Origin: Paenarthrobacter sp.
Lineage (GTDB): Bacteria; Actinomycetota; Actinomycetes; Actinomycetales; Micrococcaceae
Assembly: GCA_031179305.1 (NCBI GenBank)
Contig: JAPSHX010000006.1
Location: forward strand, 1-36,913
Length of the DNA: 36,913 bases
Reading direction: 5' to 3'
Positions within the stretch are counted from its first letter, which is position 1; every line of letters begins with the position of its first letter. The translations under genes and the position numbers were made by a program. The notes beneath the pieces are model-generated. The model saw only the letters and a list, made by a program, of their open reading frames with translations. It did not search any database and had not been told where the DNA came from. Shown here piece after piece: positions 1 to 8,483 of the stretch.

Positions 1-76
1 CTCGAAGCTTGGCGTCGACAACCGAACCGCTGCCATTGCCGTAGCGACGCAGCGCAGGATCATCCGCGGGCGCTAA
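1..76 (+). CDS. C-terminal fragment of a probable LuxR/NarL-type DNA-binding regulator (start lies before the window)
   Basis: The frame that begins at base 2 is open and reads about 24 residues, containing L-G-V-D-N-R-T-A-A-I-A-V-A, before a TAA at 74-76. The pattern K-L-G-V-x-N-R-T-x-A-x-x-x-A is the usual end of the last helix of a GerE/LuxR helix-turn-helix, as in NarL-family response regulators. Only the tail is present, so neither the receiver domain nor the partner kinase can be judged. The reading frame and stop are seen directly; the family is inferred from this short stretch alone. Any other gene ending in a similar helix would look the same. Confidence 0.55.
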   Translation, partial: SKLGVDNRTAAIAVATQRRIIRGR

Positions 77-81
77 CTCTC

Positions 82-150
82 ACCCAACTGGGTCGCAGTT
101 CAGGTCGTTCTCAGGGCTCAAAACGACCTGAACTGCGACCTACTTGGGTC
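82..150. repeat. Long imperfect inverted repeat (REP-like palindrome)
   Basis: Bases 81-111 and 120-150 are inverted copies with a 19-base perfect core (ggtcgcagttcaggtcgtt and its complement), a few mismatches outside it, and a loop of about 8 bases. It sits just after the LuxR-type tail and before the penicillin-binding protein. There is no T-run, so it is not a standard intrinsic terminator, though it could still end transcription. Its length and clean core suggest a dispersed palindromic element, which cannot be shown from one copy. Confidence 0.75.
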
Positions 151-242
151 AAGGATGCCAAGTTCGCGTGCGCTCCTTAGCCTGACTTTGGGGCTGTCCG
201 TCTAACGGGCACCACAAGAAACTGTCAGAGGAACCGGGCATA

Positions 243-2255
243 ATGTCGCAAATGGGGAAATTGAAAAAACATCGTCTTGTCGTTGGTCTCGTATCGCTGG
301 TGATGGCTGGTTCATTGACCGCCTGCGATGACGGGCGCGCCGGTGCGGAACAAGCAGCCAAGCAGCTGGCTTCGTCGTTGGCGGCGCTCGACGTCGGCCA
401 GCTCGCCGTTGAGGGCAAGGACGCTGCCGCGGCCAACGATCAACTCAAGACCGTGTTCGAGGGACTCGACGCGAAGCCGGAGGTCGCGTCGGGAGACGTC
501 AAGCTCGACGGCGACACGGCAACTTTCCCCCTTAACTACAGTTGGAACATCGGCTCGGCCAAGTGGGAATACAGTTCCGAGGCCTCGCTGAAGAAGTCCG
601 GCGACAAGTGGGCGGTCCAATGGACCCCTGCCCTCCTGGCTCCGGAGCTCGCTGAGGGCGAGACCCTGTCCGTCAAGACCGTTCCCGCCCAACGCGGTCA
701 GATCCTGGGTGCCGGGGATGCTCCGATCGTTGAGGACCGTCCCGTCTTCCGAGTGGGCATCGACAAAACCAAGGTCCCGGCAGAGCAGGCCGACGCTTCC
801 GCCCGTGCCCTGGCGACGCTGCTCGGGCTCGACGCAGGAGAATATGCCAATCAAGTTGCCGCCTCAGGTCCACAGGCTTTCGTTGAGGGCATCGTGCTGC
901 GTGCGTACACGGCGGAAATCACGGAAGCGAAAATTGAGGCCATTCCGGGCGGTTCGAGCATTCTGGACTCCATGGCGCTGGCTCCCACCCGGACTTTTGC
1001 CCGTGCCTTGCTGGGCAGCGTTGGCCAAGCCAGTGCCGAACAGATAGAAAACTCGAATGGTGCGCTGCGTGCCGGGGACACCACGGGTACCGGCGGCCTG
1101 CAGCAGAAGTACGACTCACTACTGCGAGGCAAAGACGGCGTGGAAGTTCTTGCCACACCCGAGGAGAAGTCTGAAGGAGAGACGCTCGGTACCAAGGTGT
1201 TCTTCTCGTCCCTCCCGTCCCCCGGCACTACGCTCAAGACCACCCTTGACCTAAAACTCCAGCAGTTGGCCGAAGAAACACTGGCCGGTGTTGGACCGGC
1301 TTCGGCGATTGTTGCCCTCAAGCCTTCCACGGGCGCTGTCCTGGCTGCCGCATCAGGACCTGGCAGCAACGGGTACAACACAGCTTTACTTGGTCAGTAC
1401 GCGCCAGGTTCCACGTTCAAAATCGTCGATTCCCTGGCGATGTTCCGCAACGGCGCCACACCGGACTCGAAGGTCGAATGCCCTTCAACGCTGACCGTGG
1501 ACGGCCGCACGTTCAAAAATGCCGAAGGCTATCCCGAAGGCTCCCTTGGCTCGGTCGCGCTGCGGGACGCTTTCGCGCACTCCTGCAACACTGCCTTCAT
1601 CAATGCCCGCGATACCGTCAGTCAGGACCAGCTTGAATCCGCAGCGCAGGCTCTGGGCGTAGCGGTTGAAGCTCCCAAGCTTGGCGCTGACGCATTCCTT
1701 GGTTCGGTTCCTGGTGCTGCCGAGGGTACCGAGCATGCTGCATCCATGATTGGCCAGGGCAAGGTGCTCTTTTCCCCACTCTCGGCCGCGGTCATGGCTG
1801 CTTCCGTCGCCAACGGCGCGCCCGTTTCACCGCAGCTCGTATTGAACCCTGATGCCGCCCAGAACACTGATGCCGGGCAGAACCCCAGCGCCGGTGCCAC
1901 GCCCAGTGAAAGTGGCGGCGCATCGCCGTCGTCCGCTTCAGCTGCAGTAAGCGCCGTCCCTGTATCACCGGGGTCCACCAAGCCGATCACCAAGGAGGAA
2001 GCCGCTGCGCTGTCCGACATGATGCGGGCAGTCGTGACCTCCGGACACGCCGGATTCCTCGCAGAAGTCCCCGGGACGCCAGTAGGGGCAAAGACCGGTA
2101 CCGCAGAGTTTGGCAATGACAACCCACCCAAGACGCACGCTTGGATCGTAGCGACGCACGGAGACCTGGCAGTTGCCGTGTTCGTGGAAGAAGGTGGCCT
2201 GGGTGCCACCACCAGCGGACCCTTGCTGAAGTCCTTCCTTACTGCGGCTGGCTGA
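243..2255 (+). CDS. Penicillin-binding protein, transpeptidase class, lipoprotein-anchored
   Basis: This is a 670-residue class B-like penicillin-binding protein that would cross-link peptidoglycan outside the membrane. The N-terminus has basic residues, a hydrophobic stretch and a lipobox L-T-A-C with Cys28, so it is probably lipid-anchored. Residues about 30-150 resemble the NTF2-like MecA N-terminal domain, and about 155-330 the PBP dimerisation domain. The transpeptidase carries S390-T-F-K393, S447-C-N449 and K617-T-G619, so all three active-site motifs are intact. A Ser/Ala/Pro-rich insertion lies near residues 535-580, just before the KTG part. The ATG at 243 has GAGGAA about 10 bases upstream; Met4 is an alternative start. 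Its stop overlaps the stop of the convergent serine hydrolase. A MecA-like domain alone does not imply beta-lactam resistance, since such proteins are normal in actinobacteria. Confidence 0.93.
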   Translation: MSQMGKLKKHRLVVGLVSLVMAGSLTACDDGRAGAEQAAKQLASSLAALDVGQLAVEGKDAAAANDQLKTVFEGLDAKPEVASGDVKLDGDTATFPLNYSWNIGSAKWEYSSEASLKKSGDKWAVQWTPALLAPELAEGETLSVKTVPAQRGQILGAGDAPIVEDRPVFRVGIDKTKVPAEQADASARALATLLGLDAGEYANQVAASGPQAFVEGIVLRAYTAEITEAKIEAIPGGSSILDSMALAPTRTFARALLGSVGQASAEQIENSNGALRAGDTTGTGGLQQKYDSLLRGKDGVEVLATPEEKSEGETLGTKVFFSSLPSPGTTLKTTLDLKLQQLAEETLAGVGPASAIVALKPSTGAVLAAASGPGSNGYNTALLGQYAPGSTFKIVDSLAMFRNGATPDSKVECPSTLTVDGRTFKNAEGYPEGSLGSVALRDAFAHSCNTAFINARDTVSQDQLESAAQALGVAVEAPKLGADAFLGSVPGAAEGTEHAASMIGQGKVLFSPLSAAVMAASVANGAPVSPQLVLNPDAAQNTDAGQNPSAGATPSESGGASPSSASAAVSAVPVSPGSTKPITKEEAAALSDMMRAVVTSGHAGFLAEVPGTPVGAKTGTAEFGNDNPPKTHAWIVATHGDLAVAVFVEEGGLGATTSGPLLKSFLTAAG

Positions 2256-3828
2256 CGCCGGTTGGGTGCGGAGTCGTCCGCGCTTTCCAAAGCAACAGGG
2301 CCGTTCGCGGGATAGGCGAGACCAGGGCCAAAGCCAGGACCGGCACCAGGAAGAGTCCGACGTCGGGAAACTGGCGGACGATGACGGTGAGGTTAGTGTC
2401 AAACCTGGCGGGTGCATAAACGAAGCACAACCATAGTGCGAATGCATCCAGGACAAGCGCGCCGAAAGCCAAGATGAGTGGCTTCCACTTTGGGGGTGAT
2501 GTGCGGTTTCTGAGCAGGATGGAAAGTGCCAGCCACAAACTGAGCAACTCTGCGAGCAGCAATGCCAGCGCGACGGCCCAGCTGTAGCGCTGCAGCCAGT
2601 CCTCTTGCACAACTGTGGGCGCAGGGGGCTGCCCGTGCAGGATTCGCAGGATATTGGTATCCACTGCCTTCAGTCGTGAGGGTGCAGAGGTGTCATTGGC
2701 GTTGATAACCAACGCGACACCAATTCCTGAAGCGGGAATCATTGCCAGGTACGTGTGCGAGTTGCCCCACTCGCCCTGGTGTTCCAGCAGCAGCGGTAAT
2801 TCTTCGTCAGGTGGTTGCCTGGAAGGATTTGCGGACTCCACAAGTGGACGAGTGAACCAGCCCATGCCGTACCACTTGGAGCCGTCCACCTGAACGCCTG
2901 GCTCAAACATCGTGTTCACGCTGTGTGGCTGGAGGATGCGGGTGGCGCCGTACCGCCCCTGCCCCAGCAGTGCCGTTAGCTCGTGACCCAAGTCCTCGGC
3001 CGAGGAGTACATGGTGGTGGACGGCATGCCAGTCGAAGGGGCAGGCGCATCCGTCTGGCGCCAGAACGAGCCGAACCACAGGGAATACCCGGCGGCCAGA
3101 TTGTCTGCGCGGGCCCCCGCCTGCGTCGGGTGGCTGTGATTCATGTCCAAGGGTTCAAAGACGTGCTGCCTCACGTAATCGCCGAAGGTCTGGCCTGAGA
3201 CCGTTTGAACCAGGAGACCCAGAATGTTGTAGTTTGCGTTGGCATACCCGAAGGCTTCGCCAGGTGACCTGGCCAAGGGTGAACCGGACAATGAACGAAC
3301 ACCCTGTTCAAGGGCTTCCGGTCCTTGGGCGTCGCTACCTTCAAAGGCCGTGGCTGCTGAAGCCATTCCGCTGGTTTGGTGAAGCAGGTGGCGGACCGTG
3401 ATCGCGGACGCGCGGCTATCCTCCAAAGCAAACCACGGCAAGTACGTCTGGACCGGCTCATCCAACTCCAGCCTGCCCGCCTCAACCTGCTGCATCACGG
3501 CAATTGCTGTGAGCGACTTGGTGGTGGACGCAAGGAGCACGGGCGTCTGAGCGGTCATCAGCCTTCCCGAGTCGTCGGCGCGGCCAAACGCAGCTGAATG
3601 CACCTGGACACCGTGCTGCACAACCACGACGGCGGCACCAGGAACTCCCAGCGTCTCAAGTTGATCCTGGAGGAAGGCGTCCAACGCTACATAGGCCGAT
3701 CTTGGGATCTCCGCTTTCTCTGTCGGGATTGCGGTGTTGCCGGCTGCCGGCGGGCCAAGGCCTCCCACAAGAGTGGCGGCCAGCAGGCAAGCGAGAAGGC
3801 TTAGCGATGACCGGGACACACTTCGCAT
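2239..3828 (-). CDS. Beta-lactamase-fold serine hydrolase with C-terminal membrane segments
   Basis: A 529-residue member of the class C beta-lactamase/AmpH/esterase-like family. A hydrophobic leader (about residues 8-30) suggests export. Active-site motifs are S101-T-T-K104, Y195-A-N197 and H350-Q-G352, the usual SxxK, YxN and HxG set. After the catalytic domain come three hydrophobic segments (about 417-439, 450-471, 489-507), which would anchor the protein with its catalytic domain outside. The ATG at 3828 is preferred because AGGTGAT lies just upstream; a longer open frame runs to 3939 but adds residues unlike a leader. The last 17 bases overlap the end of the penicillin-binding protein gene on the other strand. 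Possible substrates are muropeptides, D-amino-acid peptides, esters or beta-lactams, and the sequence does not decide between them. Confidence 0.9.
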   Translation of the reverse strand: MRSVSRSSLSLLACLLAATLVGGLGPPAAGNTAIPTEKAEIPRSAYVALDAFLQDQLETLGVPGAAVVVVQHGVQVHSAAFGRADDSGRLMTAQTPVLLASTTKSLTAIAVMQQVEAGRLELDEPVQTYLPWFALEDSRASAITVRHLLHQTSGMASAATAFEGSDAQGPEALEQGVRSLSGSPLARSPGEAFGYANANYNILGLLVQTVSGQTFGDYVRQHVFEPLDMNHSHPTQAGARADNLAAGYSLWFGSFWRQTDAPAPSTGMPSTTMYSSAEDLGHELTALLGQGRYGATRILQPHSVNTMFEPGVQVDGSKWYGMGWFTRPLVESANPSRQPPDEELPLLLEHQGEWGNSHTYLAMIPASGIGVALVINANDTSAPSRLKAVDTNILRILHGQPPAPTVVQEDWLQRYSWAVALALLLAELLSLWLALSILLRNRTSPPKWKPLILAFGALVLDAFALWLCFVYAPARFDTNLTVIVRQFPDVGLFLVPVLALALVSPIPRTALLLWKARTTPHPTGVSQPQ

Positions 3829-3855
3829 GCCATCACCTGCCGCTGGGTTGATCGT

Positions 3856-3881
3856 CTCTTCACGGTAGCTCTTCACGGTAG
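3856..3881. repeat. Tandem 13-base direct repeat upstream of the serine hydrolase
   Basis: The 13-mer ctcttcacggtag occurs twice head to tail (3856-3868 and 3869-3881), 28 bases or more upstream of the hydrolase start, in the divergent region shared with the ABC-F gene. A related but imperfect copy (caccgtagc) is seen nearby. It may be a pair of operator half-sites or a chance duplication. Confidence 0.6.
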
Positions 3882-3989
3882 CCAGGGACAGACGGAACAC
3901 ATGCACCGTAGCTGGACGTATGTCCCCTCGCGTACCCAAGCCGCTTATCGCCGTCGAGCGCCAATACGCCGCCGTGGGAGGATTGAAAC

Positions 3990-5672
3990 GTGGCCCATAT
4001 TGACGTTTCCGGCATCGACTACTTCCTCTCCGACGGCACCCAGCTGCTCAACGGGGTGACTTTCAAGGTCCCCGATGGCACCAAGACGGCGCTCATCGGA
4101 CCCAATGGAACGGGCAAGACCACCCTGTTCAAGATCATTTCCGGCGATCTCACCCCCGACGAAGGTGTGGTGGGACGTTCTGGAAACATGGGCATTATGC
4201 GGCAGTTCGTTGGACAGGTCCGTGATGAATCCACTGTCCGCGACCTCCTGGTTTCCACAGCGCAGGCCGGCCTCGCCGCCGCTGCGAAGGCCGTGGAGGA
4301 CGCCGAGCTCGCCATGATGGAGCACGACGACGAGCCCACGCAGATGAAGTACGCGCAAGCGATCGTGGACTGGGGAGACGCCGGCGGGTACGACGTCGAG
4401 ACGGTGTGGGACGAAGTGTGCATGGCAGCACTCGGAATTTCCTTTGACAAAGCACAGTTCCGCCGGGCCTCCACGTTGTCCGGTGGTGAGCAGAAGCGCT
4501 TGGTGCTGGAGGCCCTGTTTGCGGGTCCTGATGAACTCCTGCTCCTCGACGAGCCTGACAACTACCTTGACGTCCCCGGCAAGCGATGGCTGGAGGGGAA
4601 GCTCAACGAGTCCAAGAAAACCGTGCTGTTCATCAGCCACGACCGCGAGCTGCTCAACAACGCCGCCGGCTGCATCGTGACGCTCGAACCCGGCATTAAC
4701 GGTGCCGGGGCGTGGATTCATGGCGGTGGCTTCGGATCCTACGTTGAGGCACGCGCGGACCGTAACGCCCGCTTCGAGGAACTGCGCAAGCGCTGGGACG
4801 AGGAGCACGTGAAGCTCAAGGGACTCGTCAACATGTACAAGAACAAGGCCGCTTTCCGCTCGGACATGGCCAACCGGTACCAAGCTGCGCAAACCCGCCT
4901 TGCCAAGTTCCTGGAAGCCGGGCCGCCCGAGGCGTTGCCGATTGAGCAAAACGTCAAAATGCGCCTTAAGGGTGGGCGGACGGCCAAGCGTGCTGTGGTG
5001 GCCGAGAAGCTCGAACTAACCGGCCTCATGAAGCCGTTCTCCACGGAGATCTGGTTCGGCGACCGCGTCGGCGTGCTCGGTTCCAACGGTTCGGGCAAGA
5101 GCCACTTCTTGCGCCTCCTTGCCACGGGTGGCACCGACCCCGAGCGCGAGCACCTGCCGGTGTCCGACGTCGTGATCGCTGAAGTGCCGCACGAGGGCAC
5201 CGTGAAGCTGGGAGCGCGCATCCGGCCCGGTTTCTTTGCCCAGACGCATGTCCGCCCTGATCTACTGGGCCGGACTTTGCTGGAAATCCTGCACCGTGGA
5301 GACGAACACCGCTCCGGACTCCCCCGTGAGGCTGCAGCAGGTGCGTTGGATTCATACGGCTTGGCCGGACAGTCCGAGCAGAAGTACGAGTCCCTGTCCG
5401 GCGGTCAGCAGGCACGGTTCCAGATCTTGCTGCTGCAACTCTCCGGCGCAACTCTGCTGCTGCTCGACGAGCCCACGGATAACTTGGACCTGCACTCGGG
5501 TGAGGCTTTGGAGCGGGCCATCGATGCCTTCGAGGGCACCGTTCTGGCAGTCACACATGACCGGTGGTTCGCGAAGTCTTTTGACCGGTTCCTGATTTTC
5601 GGCTCCGATGGCAAGGTCTACGAGTCCGAGGAACCTGTTTGGGACGAGAAGCGGGTGGAGCGCGCCCGCTGA
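3990..5672 (+). CDS. ABC-F family ATPase (ribosome-associated or antibiotic-protection type)
   Basis: A 560-residue cytosolic protein with two ABC nucleotide-binding domains and no membrane segments, the ABC-F arrangement. Domain 1 has a Walker A (G37-P-N-G-T-G-K-T-T45), signature L-S-G-G-E-Q from about 163, and Walker B L-L-L-D-E-P near 184-196. Domain 2 has G364-S-N-G-S-G-K, signature L-S-G-G-Q-Q near 469, and L-L-L-D-E-P-T-D-N-L-D. A charged helical linker lies between them (about 250-320). Members of the family bind the ribosomal E site and act in translation quality control or in drug protection; which one applies here cannot be told from motifs. The GTG start at 3990 is set by GGGAGGATT about 8 bases upstream. 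It is divergent from the serine hydrolase and stands alone. Confidence 0.93.
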   Translation: MAHIDVSGIDYFLSDGTQLLNGVTFKVPDGTKTALIGPNGTGKTTLFKIISGDLTPDEGVVGRSGNMGIMRQFVGQVRDESTVRDLLVSTAQAGLAAAAKAVEDAELAMMEHDDEPTQMKYAQAIVDWGDAGGYDVETVWDEVCMAALGISFDKAQFRRASTLSGGEQKRLVLEALFAGPDELLLLDEPDNYLDVPGKRWLEGKLNESKKTVLFISHDRELLNNAAGCIVTLEPGINGAGAWIHGGGFGSYVEARADRNARFEELRKRWDEEHVKLKGLVNMYKNKAAFRSDMANRYQAAQTRLAKFLEAGPPEALPIEQNVKMRLKGGRTAKRAVVAEKLELTGLMKPFSTEIWFGDRVGVLGSNGSGKSHFLRLLATGGTDPEREHLPVSDVVIAEVPHEGTVKLGARIRPGFFAQTHVRPDLLGRTLLEILHRGDEHRSGLPREAAAGALDSYGLAGQSEQKYESLSGGQQARFQILLLQLSGATLLLLDEPTDNLDLHSGEALERAIDAFEGTVLAVTHDRWFAKSFDRFLIFGSDGKVYESEEPVWDEKRVERAR

Positions 5673-5679
5673 CCGCGGA

Positions 5680-5768
5680 CGCTCTCTCACATTCCAACGG
5701 TATTCCGCGAACGCTCCTGCACCTGCTGCGAGAGGGTGCGGCTTTAGGACTTGGGATGTGAGAGAGCG
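5680..5768. repeat. Interrupted inverted repeat with 18-base arms
   Basis: Bases 5680-5697 and 5751-5768 are inverted copies differing at one position (cgctctctcacat, then ccaa after one variable base). They are separated by 53 bases that contain a smaller run of related bases (gcgagaggg). The element fills the gap between the ABC-F stop and the DeoR gene. It has no T-run and the wide spacer is unlike a terminator. It may be a dispersed palindromic element distinct from the one at 82-150. Confidence 0.7.
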
Positions 5769-5827
5769 TTGGTGAGCAAATGATCACGCAGAATGATTAA
5801 TTGAGCAAACCTTGCTACGGTTGAAGC

Positions 5828-6595
5828 ATGGGAACTGCTGACCGCCATCGACTCATTGGCGAGTTGTTGCGCACCCGCGAAGAAGCCACAGTGGATGAAC
5901 TTGTCCAAGCTACGGGAGCCTCCGGGGCTACCGTCCGACGAGACCTCGAAATTCTCGCAGCTAACGGAGTGCTGAAACGTGTCCACGGCGGCGCCCGCAG
6001 CTTGCTGGCACGAGGAGACAACCCCGGCTACGGGCAGCGCGAATTGGAAGACCGGGAAGCCAAGGTCCGAATCGCGTCTGCGGTAGACCAGCTGATCAAA
6101 GACCGCGAGCACGTGTGGCTGGACAGTGGATCAACGGCGACGGAGATCGCACGGTGCCTGAGCACCAGGGCACTCACGGTTATGCCCATGTCCCTGCACG
6201 GCGTCGAGGCGCTGACAAGCAACAATGAGGGCCACACTCCGGAGCTCATCCTGCCTGGTGGCCGCCTTACCCCTGGCGAACAGTCGTTCAGGGGACCCAT
6301 GACTGAAGCAAATGTTCGCTCATTGAGGTTCGACACCGCCGTCGTAACTCCCTGCGCTCTCAACCTCAAGGATGGACTGCTGGCCCACGACCTCGAGGAC
6401 GCTGCAGTCAAACGCGCCGGACTGGAATCGGCAGTGAGGGTGATAGTGGCGGCCTCAGGAAGCAAATGGAACGCCAACGCGCTAGCGCTCGTTGCGGCCA
6501 TGGACACCGTGGCCGTCATCGTGACAGACCAAGAACCATCTCCCGAAGATCTTGCCCGGCTCAACGAACTTTCCGTGGAAGTTGTGATTGCATGA
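5828..6595 (+). CDS. DeoR/GlpR-family transcriptional regulator
   Basis: A 255-residue protein with an N-terminal DeoR winged helix-turn-helix (residues about 5-58, with the hallmark R-R-D-L and V-x-G-G-A) and a C-terminal sugar-phosphate-isomerase-like sensor domain containing D-S-G-S-T-A-T-E near residue 98. Family members usually repress carbohydrate-uptake and catabolic genes and respond to a phosphorylated sugar. Its TGA overlaps the ATG of the following MFS gene (ATGA at 6592-6595), so the two are almost certainly co-translated and the transporter is the likely target. The region just upstream holds two copies of gagcaaa (near 5773 and 5803), which could be operator parts. The effector is unknown. 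Confidence 0.92.
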   Translation: MGTADRHRLIGELLRTREEATVDELVQATGASGATVRRDLEILAANGVLKRVHGGARSLLARGDNPGYGQRELEDREAKVRIASAVDQLIKDREHVWLDSGSTATEIARCLSTRALTVMPMSLHGVEALTSNNEGHTPELILPGGRLTPGEQSFRGPMTEANVRSLRFDTAVVTPCALNLKDGLLAHDLEDAAVKRAGLESAVRVIVAASGSKWNANALALVAAMDTVAVIVTDQEPSPEDLARLNELSVEVVIA

Positions 6596-7779
6596 CCACC
6601 AACACCAGAAGCACCACCAACGTCAACGCCGCTGCCGTGGCAACGTTCCTGATCTTCGGCATGAACGGCCTGGTCTTCGCCAGCTGGGCCGCCCGGATTC
6701 CTGCCGTGACCGAGGCACTCAGCCTGACATCCGGCCAGATGGGCACGCTGTTGCTTTGCACCGCCGTCGGGTCTCTGCTGGCGCTGCCATCAGCCGGATG
6801 GGTGGTGGGCCGGATCGGTACAGCCAATACCGTCCGGTTGGCCGGCATCGTGGCGGGCACTGCGGGCGCGGCCATTGCCTTCTCCCTGATGGCCGCCTCC
6901 GTGCCCGGCACGGCGGTCGCCCTGTTCTTCTTTGGCATTGGCATCGGCCTGTGGGACGTGGCCCAGAACATTGAGGGCGCAGACGTCGAGCACCGGCTGA
7001 AGCGCACCATCATGCCGCAGTTCCACGCCGCCTTTAGCGGGGGTGCTTTCCTTGGCGCACTGATCGGCGCCGGCCTCTCGCAGCTGGGTGTCGGCCTGCC
7101 GGCGCACTTGCTGGTCGTCGCGGCCATCGCCGTCGCCTTGGCGTTGACAGTCCCCAAGTACTTCCTGCCACACGAGGTAGAACAAATTCACGACGGCGGC
7201 GTGGCGGCTGAGAAGGGCCCCACGGCTTGGCGGGATGCCAGGACGCTGCTCATCGGCGTCGTAGTCCTGGGGGCCACGCTCACCGAAGGTGCGGGCAACG
7301 ACTGGATTGCGAAGGCCGCAGTGGACGGGCTTGGTGCCTCGGAATCCACTGGCGCATTGCTATTCGCGCTCTTCGTCCTGGCCATGACCGTGATGCGCTT
7401 CCTGGGCGGCCAGGCGATCGACAAGTTTGGACGAGTGAACGTCCTCCGGGCCAGCATGGCCGCAGCTGCCGTGGGCTTGGCCTTGTTTGTGTTCGCCGGA
7501 AACGTGATCCTGGCCGGCGTTGGTGCAGCCCTTTGGGGCATCGGCGCCGCATTGGCCTTCCCCATGGGAATGTCGGCCGCAGCGGACGATCCCAAGCACG
7601 CAGCTGCACGCGTTTCGGTGGTCTCCACCATCGGCTACGTCGCGTTCCTTGCTGGCCCTCCCCTGCTGGGCTACTTGGGCGACCACACCGGAATCCACAT
7701 GGCGTTGCTGGCCATCGGAGCGCCTATTTTGCTTGCCCTGCTACTTGCCGGCGTTGCGAAGCCCTTGCCGCCCAAATAG
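6592..7779 (+). CDS. MFS transporter, YbjJ-like
   Basis: A 395-residue inner-membrane transporter with about 12 hydrophobic segments. The opening pattern F-G-x-N-G-L-V-F-A-S-W-A-A-R-I-P is characteristic of the YbjJ branch of the major facilitator superfamily, whose natural substrates are poorly known. The ATG at 6592 is chosen because it overlaps the DeoR stop by four bases; an in-frame start upstream at 6466 would lie deep in the DeoR gene. The DeoR partner points to a sugar, sugar alcohol or sugar derivative as substrate, which is an inference. The last 56 bases are also coding for the convergent PAP2 gene. Confidence 0.9.
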   Translation: MTTNTRSTTNVNAAAVATFLIFGMNGLVFASWAARIPAVTEALSLTSGQMGTLLLCTAVGSLLALPSAGWVVGRIGTANTVRLAGIVAGTAGAAIAFSLMAASVPGTAVALFFFGIGIGLWDVAQNIEGADVEHRLKRTIMPQFHAAFSGGAFLGALIGAGLSQLGVGLPAHLLVVAAIAVALALTVPKYFLPHEVEQIHDGGVAAEKGPTAWRDARTLLIGVVVLGATLTEGAGNDWIAKAAVDGLGASESTGALLFALFVLAMTVMRFLGGQAIDKFGRVNVLRASMAAAAVGLALFVFAGNVILAGVGAALWGIGAALAFPMGMSAAADDPKHAAARVSVVSTIGYVAFLAGPPLLGYLGDHTGIHMALLAIGAPILLALLLAGVAKPLPPK

Positions 7780-8428
7780 TCTGTCCGTCCGCTCCGGCAT
7801 TCTCCTTGATGCATATATTGCGAAAACGCCACCACATCAGCAGAACAATCCCAGCGGCGAGGCAGGCACCCCCCAGTACGTCGCTTAGCCAGTGGGCCGA
7901 CAGGTAGGTGCGGCTGATCATCATGGCGATGACACCAATGACTGCTGTCAGCGCCATCCACCAGCGTCCGATCAAGAGAGCAAGCACCACAAGGAACGCT
8001 GTCGTGGTGGATACATGCCCTGAGGGGTATGAACCAGTGTCAGATAAAACCCTGGCGCCCTCCGGCCTATCTCTACCCACCACGGCTTTGGCAAGCTGTG
8101 TCAGAGCCAGCACTGCGACGCCGCTCAAGGCGGCGAACACTGCGGCTATGGGTCGCTGCCAAACGACGAGCGAAATCGCCAGCACAACGTGGAAAACCAG
8201 CATCCCCGCATACCCAGCCCAATTGAGGACCACGTTTACGCCATCCCAGAAGGGTGAGTGCAAGGTGAAGGCGTAGGCCTGCCACGTGGTGTCCACGCCA
8301 TTGAAAGCCGGCTCGCCTTGCCCGGCCATAAGCAGCACCCCGGGAACTGCGAAGGCACAGAGCAGGAGTACTCCGGTGGTGACCACCTGCCAGCTGGGCC
8401 GTTGGCGCGGCTCGAGTACACGAATCAT
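7724..8428 (-). CDS. PAP2-family membrane phosphatase
   Basis: A 234-residue membrane protein with about six hydrophobic segments and the full acid-phosphatase signature: K114-x6-R121-P, P135-S-G-H138, and S-R173-x5-H179-x3-D183. Such enzymes dephosphorylate lipid phosphates (phosphatidate, undecaprenyl pyrophosphate or similar) on the outer face of the membrane. Start choice is uncertain: ATG at 8428 is used, but GTG at 8467 would add 13 residues, and neither has a strong ribosome binding site. The C-terminal 18 or so codons overlap the end of the MFS gene on the opposite strand. It is divergent from another PAP2 gene 56 bases away. Confidence 0.88.
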   Translation of the reverse strand: MIRVLEPRQRPSWQVVTTGVLLLCAFAVPGVLLMAGQGEPAFNGVDTTWQAYAFTLHSPFWDGVNVVLNWAGYAGMLVFHVVLAISLVVWQRPIAAVFAALSGVAVLALTQLAKAVVGRDRPEGARVLSDTGSYPSGHVSTTTAFLVVLALLIGRWWMALTAVIGVIAMMISRTYLSAHWLSDVLGGACLAAGIVLLMWWRFRNICIKENAGADGQTIWAARASQRRQVAGQAK

Positions 8429-8483
8429 CCATTCATCGTAGCCACGGCAACTGAACGGCGACGGCACGCGTTAGTGTGATGGG

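Noticed and set aside
243..2255. Acquired beta-lactam resistance gene of the MecA kind
   Set aside because: A MecA-like N-terminal domain is common in ordinary actinobacterial penicillin-binding proteins, and nothing suggests a mobile resistance cassette.
3829..3939. N-terminal extension of the serine hydrolase
   Set aside because: The extra 37 residues lack a leader-like character, while the ATG at 3828 has a good ribosome binding site followed by an export signal.
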